Shown here: positions 55,324-56,759 of the stretch, in pieces
Position numbering within the stretch: the stretch's first letter is position 1
How the letters are laid out: each line of letters starts with the position of its first letter
NCBI GenBank assembly: GCA_023265025.1
Contig: JAHFUP010000027.1
Coordinates: 1-56,759, forward strand
From: Acidimicrobiia bacterium
GTDB taxonomy: Bacteria > Actinomycetota > Acidimicrobiia > Acidimicrobiales > AC-14
DNA: 56,759 nucleotides
Reading direction: 5' to 3'
Made by a program: the position numbers and the translations under genes
Notes under the pieces: model-generated
What the model was told of the DNA's origin: nothing
Databases searched by the model: none
What the model saw: the letters and a program-made list of their open reading frames with translations, nothing else

Positions 55324-56273
55324 ACCTCACCGTCTACAGTAGGTGCTGCGAGTCGGGTACGAATATGCAACGCCAACTCAGGGTGTCGGTCGAACTGATG
55401 CACTACTGCCGGGAGTGAACCATCCTGGTTAAGGATTCGCCCGTCGTCGTCAACGTCATAGCCCGTCATCCCCCCCATCGTGAGCACTCGGCCGACGCCA
55501 TTGCGTTCAATGGTCACCGATGACATCCGGCCCGAATGCACGAGCAAGTTGTGAACCCCTTGGTCGTGGCTCCCGAGCGGTCGTCGTCGCCATGTAACGC
55601 AGGCCGACATCTCACGCAGGTAGTGCATCATTGCCTCCTGTGTTCCTAGAACCGTGCCCGAGCACGACGGAACGCCTAGTGCCATTTCAGCGAAACGCAC
55701 CGGACCGGCAAGGTTTCGCACCCAACGGCCGTTGAAGGGGTCATTCGCAAAACGGTGTGACGGATCCTCGAGGACGACCTCTAGCCCATCGAGTCGACGC
55801 TCGAATGGGTCTCCTTGGAAAAAGACGTCGCGCAGGTCGCTGATCATGACCTTATCAGCGTCCGGTGCCAGCTCTCGGATGAAGTCGTAATAGATGCCGT
55901 AGCGGAGGGCCTGAAGGCCCTCTATATGGAACTCGAGCGCCTCCCATCGCGCCTGCGATGTCCGTTCGCGACCGATTCGGCATGCAAGCATGAAGAGGGG
56001 TGTGTAGTAGCGTCGAAAGCCCCGAGTCGAGCGTGCCTTCTTTAGAAGCCAGAGGAGCTCTCGATTCGGTGTTCCGTACCGGTCGTCGACCACCATCACC
56101 AGATCGGCGAGCGCAGATAGCACACTCAAGTCCCGCTCGTCATACTGGGCGAGGACGAGACCCAGCCGGCCGATGTATCCGGTCGCACGAAGCGACCGAG
56201 CGAACGGCTCGATGAACGTGGGGTCGAGCCGAGCTGCGAATCCGAGGACAAGTGACTTCTCCGTGGACGCCAT
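55320..56273 (-). CDS. Possible nucleotide-sugar transferase of the glycan locus
   Basis: The 317-residue protein is not firmly recognised. It begins SLVLGFAARLDPTFIEPFAR. It has DKVMISDLRDVFFQGDPFER, a D-x-R-D motif resembling the metal-binding site of GT-A enzymes, and SHDQGVHNLLVHSGRM near residue 245, as in several nucleotide-diphospho-sugar transferase families. It ends with LPAVVHQFDRHPELALHIRT. Being coupled to a GT2 gene by overlap supports a role in glycan synthesis. A glycosyltransferase is the best guess; exact family unknown. Confidence 0.6.
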   Translation of the reverse strand: MASTEKSLVLGFAARLDPTFIEPFARSLRATGYIGRLGLVLAQYDERDLSVLSALADLVMVVDDRYGTPNRELLWLLKKARSTRGFRRYYTPLFMLACRIGRERTSQARWEALEFHIEGLQALRYGIYYDFIRELAPDADKVMISDLRDVFFQGDPFERRLDGLEVVLEDPSHRFANDPFNGRWVRNLAGPVRFAEMALGVPSCSGTVLGTQEAMMHYLREMSACVTWRRRPLGSHDQGVHNLLVHSGRMSSVTIERNGVGRVLTMGGMTGYDVDDDGRILNQDGSLPAVVHQFDRHPELALHIRTRLAAPTVDGEV

Positions 56274-56754
56274 CCCAAGCTAGGATGTCACAACTTCTGG
56301 CACCACGCTCTCGCCGTGCGATGCGCTCTATTCAACCAGGACGGCAAACTCAGGAGGTGCTGTGTGCGGTTGGCCGCCCGCTATCGGGAGCCGTAGGTCT
56401 GGGGAGCGCAGAATCTGACCCGGGTCAGCGAACAGTGATACTCATGCAGATCCGCTCGGTGATGCCAGCCGAAGTGAACCGCTTGGTCTGCTGGGTGGAG
56501 GGACGGATGCCGTCGACAGGGGAGTTATGGATCCCACGAGCCCGAGCGTGCTTCGCCTGTCATTCCGCGAACGCTGTAATCCTTCGGTGGCGCTTCCCGG
56601 CTCGACGCGGGGGCGTGTGTCGCGAGGTATGCGTTGATCAGGAGGTTGTCCCGGGCGTCGTAGAACTTTGAGTGGCGGTCCTCCACCTCGGGCCCTGCCG
56701 TGAGGCAGGCTCGGGGTGTCAACCCAACCGAGTTGAGGAGGAGGACCACCAACC
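56274..56754. other. Intergenic region before the next gene
   Basis: About 480 bases show no recognised gene. The minus strand has a short open frame (56525-56752, with VEDRHSKFYDARDNLLINAY), which looks protein-like but is unassigned and may be a relic. The plus strand at the end carries AGGAGGAGG (56736-56744), a strong ribosome-binding site, so this stretch probably holds a promoter for the gene beginning at 56755. Confidence 0.4.
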
Positions 56755-56759
56755 ATGTC
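56755..56759 (+). CDS. Start of a gene cut by the window end
   Basis: ATG at 56755-56757 stands 10 bases after AGGAGGAGG, an unusually good ribosome-binding site for this window. Only two bases of the second codon are visible, so nothing can be said of the product. Confidence 0.4.

Overview
The window is high-GC DNA with actinobacterial gene content and many GTG starts. Conserved blocks are eno with an ftsB/divIC-like gene, DUF501, Ppx/GppA, a MarP-like protease, dapA, RNase J and ftsK, and secA, prfB, ftsE, ftsX and an M23 hydrolase. This fits Actinomycetota, and I infer an uncultured Acidimicrobiia-like lineage. No rRNA, tRNA or CRISPR array was recognised.

Region 1 (1-29.5 kb) is mostly intact housekeeping DNA. 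It opens with the tail of an ISAs1-like transposase abutting a beheaded comF. Then come a long ribosome-hibernation factor, a LuxR-type response regulator, a 201-bp element with terminal inverted repeats, a glycosyltransferase-methyltransferase fusion and a DUF2079 membrane protein. After these lie secA, prfB, a decayed Uma2/VapC patch, ftsEX with an M23 hydrolase, the leftward eno-ftsB-DUF72-DUF501-ppx run, then MarP, dapA, RNase J, a DUF222/HNH gene behind a LexA-type box, ftsK, a DUF5679 mini-protein, rimO, pgsA and cinA.

Region 2 (29.5-37.4 kb) is a graveyard with small mobile-type modules. It holds frameshifted response-regulator and histidine-kinase remnants, the 3' end of pilT, and pilB, pilC and a regulator that are frameshifted or truncated. 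Between them lie an apparently intact vapBC pair, a mazE-like gene with a 29-codon MazF stub, an Uma2 gene, and an AAA/DUF4143 ATPase of which a 68-bp fragment is duplicated upstream.

Region 3 (37.4-56.3 kb) is a surface-glycan locus: DUF4012 protein, polyprenyl-phosphate sugar transferase, O-antigen ligase-like protein, four intact GT4 enzymes, one GT2, an exostosin-like protein, three FkbM-type methyltransferases, a possible nucleotide-sugar transferase, and several decayed glycosyltransferase or methyltransferase remnants. By eye, base composition is less GC-rich and gaps are longer than in region 1, consistent with a horizontally assembled cluster. A likely model is that the sugar transferase starts a glycan on a lipid carrier, the glycosyltransferases extend it, the methyltransferases decorate it and the ligase-like protein polymerises or transfers it. 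The final bases hold a ribosome-binding site and the start of another gene.
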